DNA of 40,660 bases from contig SHWL01000023.1 of NCBI GenBank assembly GCA_009693865.1, positions 1 to 40,660 of the forward strand. The letters run 5' to 3'. This DNA is from Acetobacteraceae bacterium. GTDB lineage: Bacteria > Pseudomonadota > Alphaproteobacteria > Acetobacterales > Acetobacteraceae. The position numbers and the translations under genes are program-made. Below are positions 1 to 8,391 of this stretch, in pieces; the first letter of the stretch is position 1, and each line of letters opens with the position of its first letter. Under the pieces are notes generated by a model. The model saw only the letters and a list, made by a program, of their open reading frames with translations. It searched no databases and was not told where the DNA came from.

Positions 1-3000
1 GGGCGACATCCTGTCCGGCGCGACGATCGATCTGTCCGCGGCGGGTGGCGGCATCACACAGGTATCCACCGGAACGATCAGTGCCAGCACGATCCTGAAA
101 AGCTCGTCCGGGGTGACCGGGACCGTCAACCTGGCTGGAACCGCGAACAACATCGCATCTGTAGGCTCATTTGCCGTTGCGAGCGGCGACTTCACGCTGA
201 TCGATAACGGCAACACCGGGAATCTGACGCTGAGCGGACCCGTGACGGCAACAAACGTGACGATCAGCGACGCCAACACCGGGACGATCTCGGTCACCGG
301 CAGTCTGGGCGCGACGACAACGTTGAAGCTGACCTCCGGCTCCGGCGGCATCCAGTTGAACACCGGCGAGATCCTGTCCGGCGCGACGGTCGATTTGTCC
401 ACGACCGGTGGCGGTATTACGCAAGTGTCGACCGGCACGATCGCCGCCAGCACAATTTTGCAAAGTTCCTCCGGAGTCACAGGAACGGTGAACCTGGCGG
501 GAACCGCGAACAACATCGTCTCCGTTGGCTCGTTCGCGGTCACCGGTGGAGACCTCACGCTGGTCGATAACGGTAATACCGGGAACCTGACGCTAAGTGG
601 CCCGGTGACCGCCACGAACGTGACGATCAGCGATGCCAATACCGGCACGATCAGCGTGACGGGCAGCGTGGGCGCGATCACGGCGTTGAAACTGACGTCC
701 GGGTCCGGTGGCATTCAGTTGAACACCGGAGACATCCTGACCGGGGCGACGATCGATCTGTCCGCGACGGGTGGCGGCATCACCCAGGTGGCGACCGGCA
801 CGATCGCCGCGAGCACGATCCTGCGCAGCGGCTCCGGCGTGACCGGCACCGTCAATCTGGCGGGGACGGCGAACAACATCGTCTCCGTTGGCTCGTTCGC
901 GGTGACCGGAGGCGACTTCACGCTGATCGATAACGGCAACACCGGGAATCTGACGCTGAGCGGACCCGTGACGGCAACAAACGTGACGATCAGCGACGCC
1001 AACACCGGGACGATCTCGGTCACTGGCAGTCTGGGCGCGACGACGACGTTGAAACTCGTCTCCGGGTCCGGCGGCATCCAACTGAACACGGGCGACATTC
1101 TGTCCGGCGCGACCATCGATCTGTCCACGACGGGCGGCGGCATCACTCAGGTGTCCACCGGTACGATCAGCGCCAGCACAATTCTGAATAGCTCGTCCGG
1201 CGTGACCGGCACCGTCAATCTGGCGGGGACGGCGAACAACATCGTCTCGGTCGGCGGGTTCGCGGTGACCAGTGGCGACTTCACGCTGGTCGATAACGGC
1301 AACACCGGGAACCTGACCCTGAGCGGACCCATTACCGCCGCGAATGTCACGATCAGCGACGCCAACACCGGCACGATCTCGGTGACCGGCAGCGTGGGCG
1401 CGACGACGGCATTGAAACTGGCGTCGGGGACGGGCGGCATCCGATTGAACACCGGTGAAATCCTGTCCGGCGCGACGATTGACCTCTCCGCGACGGGTGG
1501 CGGTATCACCCAGGTATCGACCGGCACGATCAGCGCCAGCACAATTTTGAAGAGTTCGGCCGGTGTGACCGGAACGGCGAGCCTGGCGGGGACGGCCAAC
1601 AAGATCGTCTCGCTTGGCTCCTTCGCCGTGACCGGTGGCGACTTCAGTCTGGTCAACGCGGTCGACCTCACGACGTCCGGGAACCTGACGGCGAGCAACA
1701 TCACCGTGACCGACGCCGCGTCGCTTACCATCGGCGCCGGGTCGACGATCGCGGGCGCGTCCACGGTGACGCTGACGGCGACCGCCCTCGGGATCGGTGG
1801 CCTGGTCACCGACGGTGGCGCGGGAACGGTCAAACTGACCGCGACCGCGGGTACGATCACCGAAACCGGCACCCTGATCGCGGGCATCCTGACCGGTAGT
1901 TCCACCGGCTCGACAACCCTGAGCGGTGCGACGGCGACCTCGAACCAGATTGGCGTGCTCGGAGACTTCACCGCCGCCGGCTTTACGCTGAACGATGGCA
2001 AGAGCCTGACCGTCGCGGGCACCCTCGCCGGCGGCGCCAGCGCGACCATTGTCGACAGCGCGGCTCTGACCATCGGCGGCACCGTTGCCGCCAGCGCGAT
2101 CAGCCTGACCGGCGCGACTCTCGCGATCCCCGGCACCGTGACGGACGGTGGCGCCGGCACCGTGAACCTGATCGCCACCGCGGGGACAATTAATGCAACC
2201 GGCCTGATCGTCGCGGGAACGCTGTCGGGCAGTTCGGCCGGAGCGACGACCCTGACCGGGGCGACCGCGACCACGAACAAGATCGCGGTCATCGGCGACT
2301 TCACCGCCCCCAGCTTCATATTGAACGATGGCATGAATCTCGCGGTCGCCGGCACCGTGAACGGCGGCACCGATGTCACCATCAACGACAACGCGTTGTT
2401 GACCGTCAGCGGTGTGATCTCCGCGCCCGCGGTCAGCCTGAACGCGGCCAACATCGCGATCCCGGGCCGCGTGACGGATGGCGGCAGCGGCACGGTGAGT
2501 CTGATCGCCGCCGGTGGCACGATCGATGAGACCGGCGTCCTGATCGCTGGGTCCCTGACAGGCAGTTCCACCGGCGCGACGTCGTTGACCGGCGCAACGG
2601 CCACGTCGAACCAGGTGTCGAAGCTTGGCGCTTTCAACGCGGCGGCGTTCACCCTGAATGACGGCGTCAGCCTGACGGTGAACGGCGCCATCAACGTGGG
2701 TGGGACCTTCACTTTGCTGGATACCGGAAACCTGTTGATATCGGCGCCTGCCTCGATCAACGCGGGCACAGTCAAGATCACTGACAACGGCAACGCGACC
2801 TTCGCGGGTCCGGTGTTCGGGACCAACGGCGTCACCCTCACTGCCTCGGGCGACATGAACCTGCTCAGCGTCGTGAACAGCGGGGCCGGCGGCGTGTTCA
2901 TCAACGACGGTGGCGTTCTCACCATGACGAGCGCGGCGACCATCCAGGCGGCGACAACTCTCGAGATCGACCCGGTCTCGATGACATTGGCCGGTCTGAT

Positions 3001-3619
3001 GAGCGCGCCTTTCGCCATCATCGATAACGGGACGGGCGTGATGACTGTGTTGGATGGCACGCGCATCCAGACCAACGGACAAACAAGGCCAACGGGCGCG
3101 GTGCCCGAAGCTCAGCTGCCGTCGAGCACGAACAGTAAATTCGGCTTCTATCTCACCACCGGTCAATTCATCCAGTTAGGCGTGCTCGATGTGAGCGGGA
3201 CCCCCAGTACCCTGCGGATCGACGCCAGTGGGGCCATCCAGTTGGCGGCCGTCGGCGGGATCGTCGCCCCGAATTCCTGGCTCATTCTCAAGTTTACCAC
3301 CGTCGGAAAAGCCATCGGCGCCATCAATCTCAGCAGCCTGGATGTTGTTTTCACCAGTCAGGGCGGCAGCGCCGCGCTCACGGGAACGATCAACCACCTG
3401 ACCGGAAACGCGGCGGCGGGCGCGGCCAATATCGGGCCCAGTACCAACGCGACCTTCCAGGTCAACGGCTGCCCGATCGCCTCGGTCAACTGTGTGCTGC
3501 TGACATCGCAGGGCATTCCGGCCGCCAGTCCGCTGCGAGACTTCCAGATCGGGTCGGTCGCGTCCGCGACTGACGACGACGATTTGCTCCTCCCGCTCGT
3601 TTCGGATGAGGTGTACTGA
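1..3619 (+). CDS. Giant repetitive adhesin, filamentous-haemagglutinin type (C-terminal part; 5' end outside window)
   Basis: The reading frame is open from base 2 to the TGA at 3617-3619, so the gene enters from the left and only about 1,206 codons are seen. A GTG at 113 lies inside a repeat unit and is not the true start. The protein is almost entirely Gly/Thr/Ser/Ala/Val/Ile repeats typical of a secreted beta-helix. The first part is a 121-residue repeat (motifs GGGITQVSTGTI, LAGTANNI, TLSGPVTATNVTISDANTG). The second is a 111-residue repeat (motifs TGATATSNQ, LTVAGT, VTDGGAGTV). The last ~130 residues are non-repetitive, contain two close cysteines (CPIASVNC) and end in an acidic DDDD tail. 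Proteins of this kind are usually surface-exposed and exported by two-partner secretion. The N-terminal secretion domain and any TpsB partner would be upstream and are not visible, so export route and binding target are inference. Confidence 0.8.
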   Translation, partial: GDILSGATIDLSAAGGGITQVSTGTISASTILKSSSGVTGTVNLAGTANNIASVGSFAVASGDFTLIDNGNTGNLTLSGPVTATNVTISDANTGTISVTGSLGATTTLKLTSGSGGIQLNTGEILSGATVDLSTTGGGITQVSTGTIAASTILQSSSGVTGTVNLAGTANNIVSVGSFAVTGGDLTLVDNGNTGNLTLSGPVTATNVTISDANTGTISVTGSVGAITALKLTSGSGGIQLNTGDILTGATIDLSATGGGITQVATGTIAASTILRSGSGVTGTVNLAGTANNIVSVGSFAVTGGDFTLIDNGNTGNLTLSGPVTATNVTISDANTGTISVTGSLGATTTLKLVSGSGGIQLNTGDILSGATIDLSTTGGGITQVSTGTISASTILNSSSGVTGTVNLAGTANNIVSVGGFAVTSGDFTLVDNGNTGNLTLSGPITAANVTISDANTGTISVTGSVGATTALKLASGTGGIRLNTGEILSGATIDLSATGGGITQVSTGTISASTILKSSAGVTGTASLAGTANKIVSLGSFAVTGGDFSLVNAVDLTTSGNLTASNITVTDAASLTIGAGSTIAGASTVTLTATALGIGGLVTDGGAGTVKLTATAGTITETGTLIAGILTGSSTGSTTLSGATATSNQIGVLGDFTAAGFTLNDGKSLTVAGTLAGGASATIVDSAALTIGGTVAASAISLTGATLAIPGTVTDGGAGTVNLIATAGTINATGLIVAGTLSGSSAGATTLTGATATTNKIAVIGDFTAPSFILNDGMNLAVAGTVNGGTDVTINDNALLTVSGVISAPAVSLNAANIAIPGRVTDGGSGTVSLIAAGGTIDETGVLIAGSLTGSSTGATSLTGATATSNQVSKLGAFNAAAFTLNDGVSLTVNGAINVGGTFTLLDTGNLLISAPASINAGTVKITDNGNATFAGPVFGTNGVTLTASGDMNLLSVVNSGAGGVFINDGGVLTMTSAATIQAATTLEIDPVSMTLAGLMSAPFAIIDNGTGVMTVLDGTRIQTNGQTRPTGAVPEAQLPSSTNSKFGFYLTTGQFIQLGVLDVSGTPSTLRIDASGAIQLAAVGGIVAPNSWLILKFTTVGKAIGAINLSSLDVVFTSQGGSAALTGTINHLTGNAAAGAANIGPSTNATFQVNGCPIASVNCVLLTSQGIPAASPLRDFQIGSVASATDDDDLLLPLVSDEVY
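2..1810 (+). repeat. Tandem array, 363-bp unit (121 aa) inside the adhesin gene
   Basis: Units begin at 2, 365, 728, 1091 and 1454, each exactly 363 bp apart and each opening with codons for G-(D/E)-I-L-(S/T)-G-A-T. Four units are full length. The fifth diverges from about 1650, where the NGNTGNLTLSG block is replaced. Copies differ mostly by scattered substitutions without changing length. The array continues leftward out of the window, so its total copy number is unknown. Confidence 0.92.
1889..2660 (+). repeat. Second tandem array, 333-bp unit (111 aa) inside the adhesin gene
   Basis: Units start at 1889, 2222 and 2555, spaced exactly 333 bp. Each opens with codons for L-(T/S)-G-S-S-(T/A)-G-(S/A)-T-(T/S)-L followed by (S/T)GATAT(S/T)N. 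Two units are complete; the third degenerates after about 100 bp. It shares no obvious unit with the preceding 363-bp array, so the protein was built by two separate repeat expansions. Confidence 0.85.
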
Positions 3620-3620
3620 C

Positions 3621-6215
3621 ATGCGCTCGCCGCTCATCGCTCTGACCATCCTGGTGCCCCTGCTATCCGGCTGCGACAGGCCCGCCCCGACCGATTACTG
3701 GACAGAACAGAAGACCGCCGCGCAGGGCGCCGGGGAAAGCCGCAACTTCGAAAAGCTGATGGCCGAGGGCACCCGCGCCAACCTCGCCGGACGGCCGTCC
3801 GAAGCGGAGGCGCGCTTCCGCGAAGCCCTCAGCGAGCAACGCAAGAAATATGGCAACGAAAGCGCCCGGCTGGCGCTGCCGATGATGTCGCTTGCCCTGC
3901 AATTGTCATCCTCGGGCCAGTTTCCGCAGGCCGACGCGCAATTCGCCGAGGTGGAGCGCATCTTGCGCTCCTCCACCGACGCTTCGTTGAAGGCCCGCCT
4001 GCTGCACTACCGCGGCGTGCATATGTTGATCCAGAAAAAGCCGTCCGAAGCGGAAGCATTCCTCGGCTCCGCCCAGGTCGCCTATACCGCGCTGGTGCCG
4101 GAGGACGCTCTGACGCGCGAGCCGGTCGCGCGGCCCTCTCGCAACCGTTTCGACGTGAACGGCTCAGAAAAGGCGCGGGCGGCGACCAACTTCAAGCTCC
4201 TGGGCGCCGATCCCAAGGTGCAGCCGGCACTCCTGGGCCTGATCGAGGTCTTGCGCTACCGCGCCATCGCGTTGCGTGACCTCGGCCGTCCAGTCGAGGG
4301 CGATACTTTGACGGCATTCGCGTCCCGTGTGGCCTCCGCCAACGATCTTGGACGGCCGAGTGTCTTCGCGCGGGTGTACCGGACCGCCGGGGTGTCGGCG
4401 GGACAGCAGTCTCAGCAGGCCCGTGCGCTGTTCGATCTCAGCCGCTCCGACGATGCGTTCGAGACGGCATGGCCCGGGACGAAACCGGCCGCCGAAGCGG
4501 CCCTTATCCATGCGGGTGAGCTGATGCGGGCCGGCAAAAGCGGCGCGGCTCTGTCGGTTTGCAAGCGCGCGGTCAAGACATTGGTCGCGATCGGCGCCGG
4601 CACGTCGCCTGAACTCATGGCGCCATGTCTGGACGCGTACGCGGGCGGCGGGATGTTTGGGTTCGGAGGCGGCGGCAACGCGGACATGTTCCTCGCCGCG
4701 CAGGTCGCCCAGGGCACGATCACCAGCCATCAGATCGCGCAGGCGAGCGCGTCGCTCGTCGAGAACGCCCGCGACCCCAAGATCGGCGAGGCGTTGCGCC
4801 GCAGGGATGAATTGCAGCGCGAGATCGACCGTATCTATCGCGCGCTGGATACGATTGGTCCGGCGGCGGGTGGCCGCGCCGGCGACCAGGTCGCCGCATT
4901 GCAGCAACAGGCGGATCAGACCCAGGCGGCGCTGACCCAGGCGGATGCCAAGGTTCGCGAGTTGTCGCCCAACTATGGACAGCTCGTTCAGGATGTCGTG
5001 CCGGCCAGCACGGTGTTCGCCACGCTGCATGCGAATGAGGCCTTCATCGCGCTGTTCCTGAGCAAGGACAGTGGGTGGACGTTTGCCTTGCGCAATGGCG
5101 ACATCGCCATCTCAAAAATCGAGGGGGGCGCCGACAAGATCGGTCCGCTGGTCAAGGCCATACGCGCGGGCATCGAGAAGACCCAGGCAACCGCCTTGCC
5201 GGTCTTCGATATCGACAGCACGCGGGAGCTTTATAAACTGACGCTGGCGGGTGTGGCGAGCAAGATCAGCAGCGCGACCTCACTGGTGATCGCGCCCACG
5301 GGCCCGCTACTCTCCCTTCCGTTTGAGGTTCTGCTGACCGGTCCGGCGGAACTCGACAAACTGGCGGAGGCCCCCTGGCTGCTTCGCCAGGCGACGATCA
5401 CCCATGTCCCGGCGGCGACCAATTTCGTCAGCCTGAGAAAGGTCGCGAATACCTCCGCCGCCGCCAAACAATGGTTTGGATTCGGTGACTTTCATTCCGT
5501 CAGCGTGGCGCAGGCGCAGCGCAGCTTCCCGGTGGGACCTTGCGGCGACAGCGGGCGCCTGCTGGCCTCCTTGCCGCCGTTGCCCGGCGCGGTGAAGGAA
5601 CTGGAAACCGCCCGCGCGGTGTTGAACGCCCTCCCCAGCGATGCGCTTCTGGGGGATAACTTCACCGCCGAGCAGGTGTTGAAGATACAGCTCAAGGACT
5701 ACAAAATTCTGCATTTCGCGGCGCATGCGCTGCTGCCGACCGACCTGCGCTGCCAGACCGAGGCGGCGATCGTTACCTCTCCGCCGAAGGGCGCGGCGGA
5801 CGCCAAGGGCGCGCTGCTGAGCGCGTCGAAGCTTCTGGGATTGGATCTCGACGCCAATCTGGTGATCCTCTCGGCCTGCAATTCGGGCGGGCCGGGGGGC
5901 GGCGCGGGTGAAAGCCTGTCCGGTCTCGCGAGGTCGTTCTTCTTCGCGCGTGCCCGTTCATTGTTGGTGACGCACTGGGAGGTGAGCGATCAGGTCGCCG
6001 CGTTGCTGGTGGTGCTGACGATCAATGGCATGAAGGAAAAGCCCGAAGCCGGCGTGACCGGGGCGATCAGGGACGCGCAGCTCAATTTGTTGGAGAAGGC
6101 GGCGACCGGAAAGCTGCCGGTGGAAATCGCGCATCCGTTCTTCTGGGCGCCATTCGCGGTGATCGGCGAGGGGGGCGAGGGAACCGCGTCACGTACTGTT
6201 TCGTCTCGGCTGTAG
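3621..6215 (+). CDS. CHAT-domain lipoprotein with TPR-like N-terminal region
   Basis: 864 aa. I start at ATG 3621 because it gives a lipoprotein signal (MRSPLIALTILVPLLSGC, lipobox LLSGC). An in-frame ATG at 3606 would add five residues and overlap the adhesin stop. Residues ~25-330 contain helical repeats rich in A-x-x-x-Y/F and 'EAE..F..AL' patterns, consistent with TPR-type units. Residues ~395-450 look coiled-coil (Q/A-rich). The last ~350 residues form a CHAT domain, a caspase-like peptidase family, with the two expected catalytic positions: His702 in HFAAHA and Cys753 in ILSACNSG. The gene begins one base after the adhesin stop codon, so the two are probably co-transcribed. A lipid-anchored CHAT protein next to a giant adhesin suggests processing or regulation of the adhesin at the envelope. 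That role is inference; no substrate site can be read from sequence. Confidence 0.85.
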   Translation: MRSPLIALTILVPLLSGCDRPAPTDYWTEQKTAAQGAGESRNFEKLMAEGTRANLAGRPSEAEARFREALSEQRKKYGNESARLALPMMSLALQLSSSGQFPQADAQFAEVERILRSSTDASLKARLLHYRGVHMLIQKKPSEAEAFLGSAQVAYTALVPEDALTREPVARPSRNRFDVNGSEKARAATNFKLLGADPKVQPALLGLIEVLRYRAIALRDLGRPVEGDTLTAFASRVASANDLGRPSVFARVYRTAGVSAGQQSQQARALFDLSRSDDAFETAWPGTKPAAEAALIHAGELMRAGKSGAALSVCKRAVKTLVAIGAGTSPELMAPCLDAYAGGGMFGFGGGGNADMFLAAQVAQGTITSHQIAQASASLVENARDPKIGEALRRRDELQREIDRIYRALDTIGPAAGGRAGDQVAALQQQADQTQAALTQADAKVRELSPNYGQLVQDVVPASTVFATLHANEAFIALFLSKDSGWTFALRNGDIAISKIEGGADKIGPLVKAIRAGIEKTQATALPVFDIDSTRELYKLTLAGVASKISSATSLVIAPTGPLLSLPFEVLLTGPAELDKLAEAPWLLRQATITHVPAATNFVSLRKVANTSAAAKQWFGFGDFHSVSVAQAQRSFPVGPCGDSGRLLASLPPLPGAVKELETARAVLNALPSDALLGDNFTAEQVLKIQLKDYKILHFAAHALLPTDLRCQTEAAIVTSPPKGAADAKGALLSASKLLGLDLDANLVILSACNSGGPGGGAGESLSGLARSFFFARARSLLVTHWEVSDQVAALLVVLTINGMKEKPEAGVTGAIRDAQLNLLEKAATGKLPVEIAHPFFWAPFAVIGEGGEGTASRTVSSRL

Positions 6216-6258
6216 TACGGGTAATGATCGCACCAGACCAGCAACTCGGGACACAGGT

Positions 6259-8331
6259 ATGTCGTCGGCGATCGAATCCCTGGGCAAGTACTCGATCAGG
6301 CGCCAGCTTGGCCGCGGTGCCATGGGAACCGTCTATGAAGGTTTCGATCCCGTCATCGAACGCGTGGTGGCGATCAAGACGGTTCGCCTGCCGGAGGTCG
6401 CCGACGAAGAAACCGCTGAGGAAATCGCGCGTTTCCGGCGAGAGGCACAGGCAGCCGGGCGGCTGACTCATCCCAATATCGTGGGCGTGTTCGACTACGG
6501 CGAAACCGCCGACCTCGCGTATATCGTGATGGAATACGTCGACGGTCCGCCGCTGAAAAACCTGCTCGATAAGAACGAACGGTTTCCGCTGCCGAAGATC
6601 GTGCAGATCATGGAGGACCTGCTGGCGGGCCTCCAGTTCAGCCATGAACGCGGAGTCGTGCATCGGGATATCAAGCCGGCGAACCTGATGCTCACATTGT
6701 CGGGCCAGGCGAAAATCGCCGACTTCGGGATCGCCCGGATCGAAAGCTCCAGCATGACACAGGCGGGAACCGTACTTGGCACACCCGCTTATATGTCGCC
6801 CGAACAGTTCATGGGACTGGTGGTCGACGCGCGGTCCGACATCTATTCCTCGGGCGTTCTGTTGTATCAATTGCTGACCGGGGAGCGGCCGTTCGAAGGC
6901 AGCATGTCCGCGATCATGCACAAAGCGCTGAACACCGAGGCGCCGTCCCCCTCGCAAATTTCGGTCACCGCGCCCAGGCCGTTCGATGCGGTGGTCAAGA
7001 AGGCGATGGCGAAACGGCCGGAGGATCGTTTCGCATCGGCGGCGGAGTTCATGGCGGCGATCAGGGCGGCCACCATGGCGCCCGCGCTGGCCGCCGGTCC
7101 GGAAGATGACAGCGGCGAAGCGACCATGATTTCGACGCCGCGTATGTCCGCGGCAGCCCGTCCCGACCTGTCGGTGGCATCGCTGGCGGCATCGATCGCG
7201 CCTCCGCCTTCGGCCAGGACCGGAGCCGTATCCGCCGCAGCTCCGGCGGGAGGTAAATCGTCAACCCTGCCGATCATCATTGGCGGAGGGGTCGCGGGCC
7301 TCGCGGTATTGGGTGGACTGGGCTGGTTTCTGCTCGCCCCTGGCCCCACGGTTACGCCTCCACCAGTGGACTCACCGCCGGTGAGCGTACTTCCAGTAAC
7401 TCCGCCGCCGGTGAGCCTACCTCCAGTAACTCCGCCGCCGGTGAGCGTCCCGCCCGTGGTGTCTCCGCCTCCTGTGACTCCCCCGCCGGTCGTGACCGTC
7501 ACGCCACCGCCGGTCACACCGCCGGGTCCCCCCGTGGTTCTGCCGCCACCCGTGATTCCACCGGTCGCCATCGCGCCGCCACCGCCCGTCGTGGCCCCGC
7601 CCACGCCATCGCCGGTTGAGACCGCGGACGCGGTTCGCGCGGAGCTGGCGTCTTACATGTCCCGGCAACAGTGCTCGTTGTTTGACGGGGACGTGCGGGA
7701 CGGCCAGGTGCTGGTGACCGGTGTTGGCGGAAAGACGGCCATCGATGGCATCAGGCAGAAAATCGGCACGCTGGTTCTGCCCAGACCCGCGCCCGCGCCT
7801 CGGGTCATTGTGGTCGATCCGGTCTTCTGCGCCTGGATTGATACGTTGCGGCCGGTCGCCAAGGGATTCGGCGAACCAGGCGCTCGCCTGGCACTGCGTC
7901 TCGCGGGCGACCCGGCCTGGCTTGTGAAGGACGATTATATCCGGCCGCGCCTCACCATGGGCGATTTCCGTGGCGAACTCCACGTCGACTACATCGACCG
8001 GGCCGGCAACGTGCAGCACATGTACCCGCAGCTTGGCGACCCGAAAGAACACATGGCCGCCGACGCGCCTCGCATGTTCGACGCGGGGGAGCAGGTGACC
8101 CTTGGCGAACCCGGGCCGGATAATCGCGGCTGGCAGGTGGATGAGCCTTACGGCACCGACATGATCATCGCGATCATGTCGGAAGACGCGTTATTCGACC
8201 GCCCGCGGACAGCGAATGTCGAAAAAGCGGTGACCTATTTGCGGGATCTGAAAAAAGCGGTGGAGGCCGCGAGAGCCCGTGGCGCGCGGATCACGGCGAC
8301 GGCGATGCCGCTGGAGACTCGCCGGAAGTAG
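6259..8331 (+). CDS. Membrane-anchored Ser/Thr protein kinase, PpkA-like
   Basis: 690 aa. The N-terminal kinase domain (about 11-280) has all core motifs: glycine loop GRGAMG (18-23), ATP-binding Lys40 in VVAIK, catalytic loop HRDIKPAN (Asp137), DFG (155-157) and the activation segment GTPAYMSPEQ. A single transmembrane helix follows at about 338-358, then a proline-rich linker (~365-455) and a C-terminal domain (~460-690) that resembles the DUF4384-type sensor region seen behind bacterial kinases (VDYIDRAGNV, IIAIMSE). The expected topology is kinase in the cytoplasm and C-terminus in the periplasm. In T6SS loci such kinases phosphorylate an FHA protein to switch on assembly. A TagH/FHA protein and a PP2C phosphatase occur in this window, which supports that role, but the kinase is 18 kb from them and beside the adhesin, so a role with the CHAT/adhesin pair is also possible. 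Confidence 0.88.
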   Translation: MSSAIESLGKYSIRRQLGRGAMGTVYEGFDPVIERVVAIKTVRLPEVADEETAEEIARFRREAQAAGRLTHPNIVGVFDYGETADLAYIVMEYVDGPPLKNLLDKNERFPLPKIVQIMEDLLAGLQFSHERGVVHRDIKPANLMLTLSGQAKIADFGIARIESSSMTQAGTVLGTPAYMSPEQFMGLVVDARSDIYSSGVLLYQLLTGERPFEGSMSAIMHKALNTEAPSPSQISVTAPRPFDAVVKKAMAKRPEDRFASAAEFMAAIRAATMAPALAAGPEDDSGEATMISTPRMSAAARPDLSVASLAASIAPPPSARTGAVSAAAPAGGKSSTLPIIIGGGVAGLAVLGGLGWFLLAPGPTVTPPPVDSPPVSVLPVTPPPVSLPPVTPPPVSVPPVVSPPPVTPPPVVTVTPPPVTPPGPPVVLPPPVIPPVAIAPPPPVVAPPTPSPVETADAVRAELASYMSRQQCSLFDGDVRDGQVLVTGVGGKTAIDGIRQKIGTLVLPRPAPAPRVIVVDPVFCAWIDTLRPVAKGFGEPGARLALRLAGDPAWLVKDDYIRPRLTMGDFRGELHVDYIDRAGNVQHMYPQLGDPKEHMAADAPRMFDAGEQVTLGEPGPDNRGWQVDEPYGTDMIIAIMSEDALFDRPRTANVEKAVTYLRDLKKAVEAARARGARITATAMPLETRRK
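7381..7470 (+). repeat. 30-bp tandem repeat encoding the kinase Pro-rich linker
   Basis: Units at 7381-7410 and 7411-7440 differ at only two bases and encode VSVLPVTPPP and VSLPPVTPPP. A third, more divergent unit follows from 7441 (VSVPPVVSPPP). The linker length is likely to vary between strains by slippage or recombination. Confidence 0.8.
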
Positions 8332-8391
8332 GGCTGGCTGGCGGACAGCGTGGTCGGATCAGGCCGCATCGGCGCTTCACTTCTCCCGGCG

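Noticed and set aside
593..3166. An 857-codon open frame on the minus strand opposite the adhesin repeats, and a 642-codon frame at 1147-3075 in another minus frame
   Set aside because: Both lie opposite the repetitive adhesin and their lengths come from the high GC and the repeat register. Their translations are Arg/Gly/Asp- or Val/Pro-rich with no domain, and no start site with a ribosome-binding site is seen.
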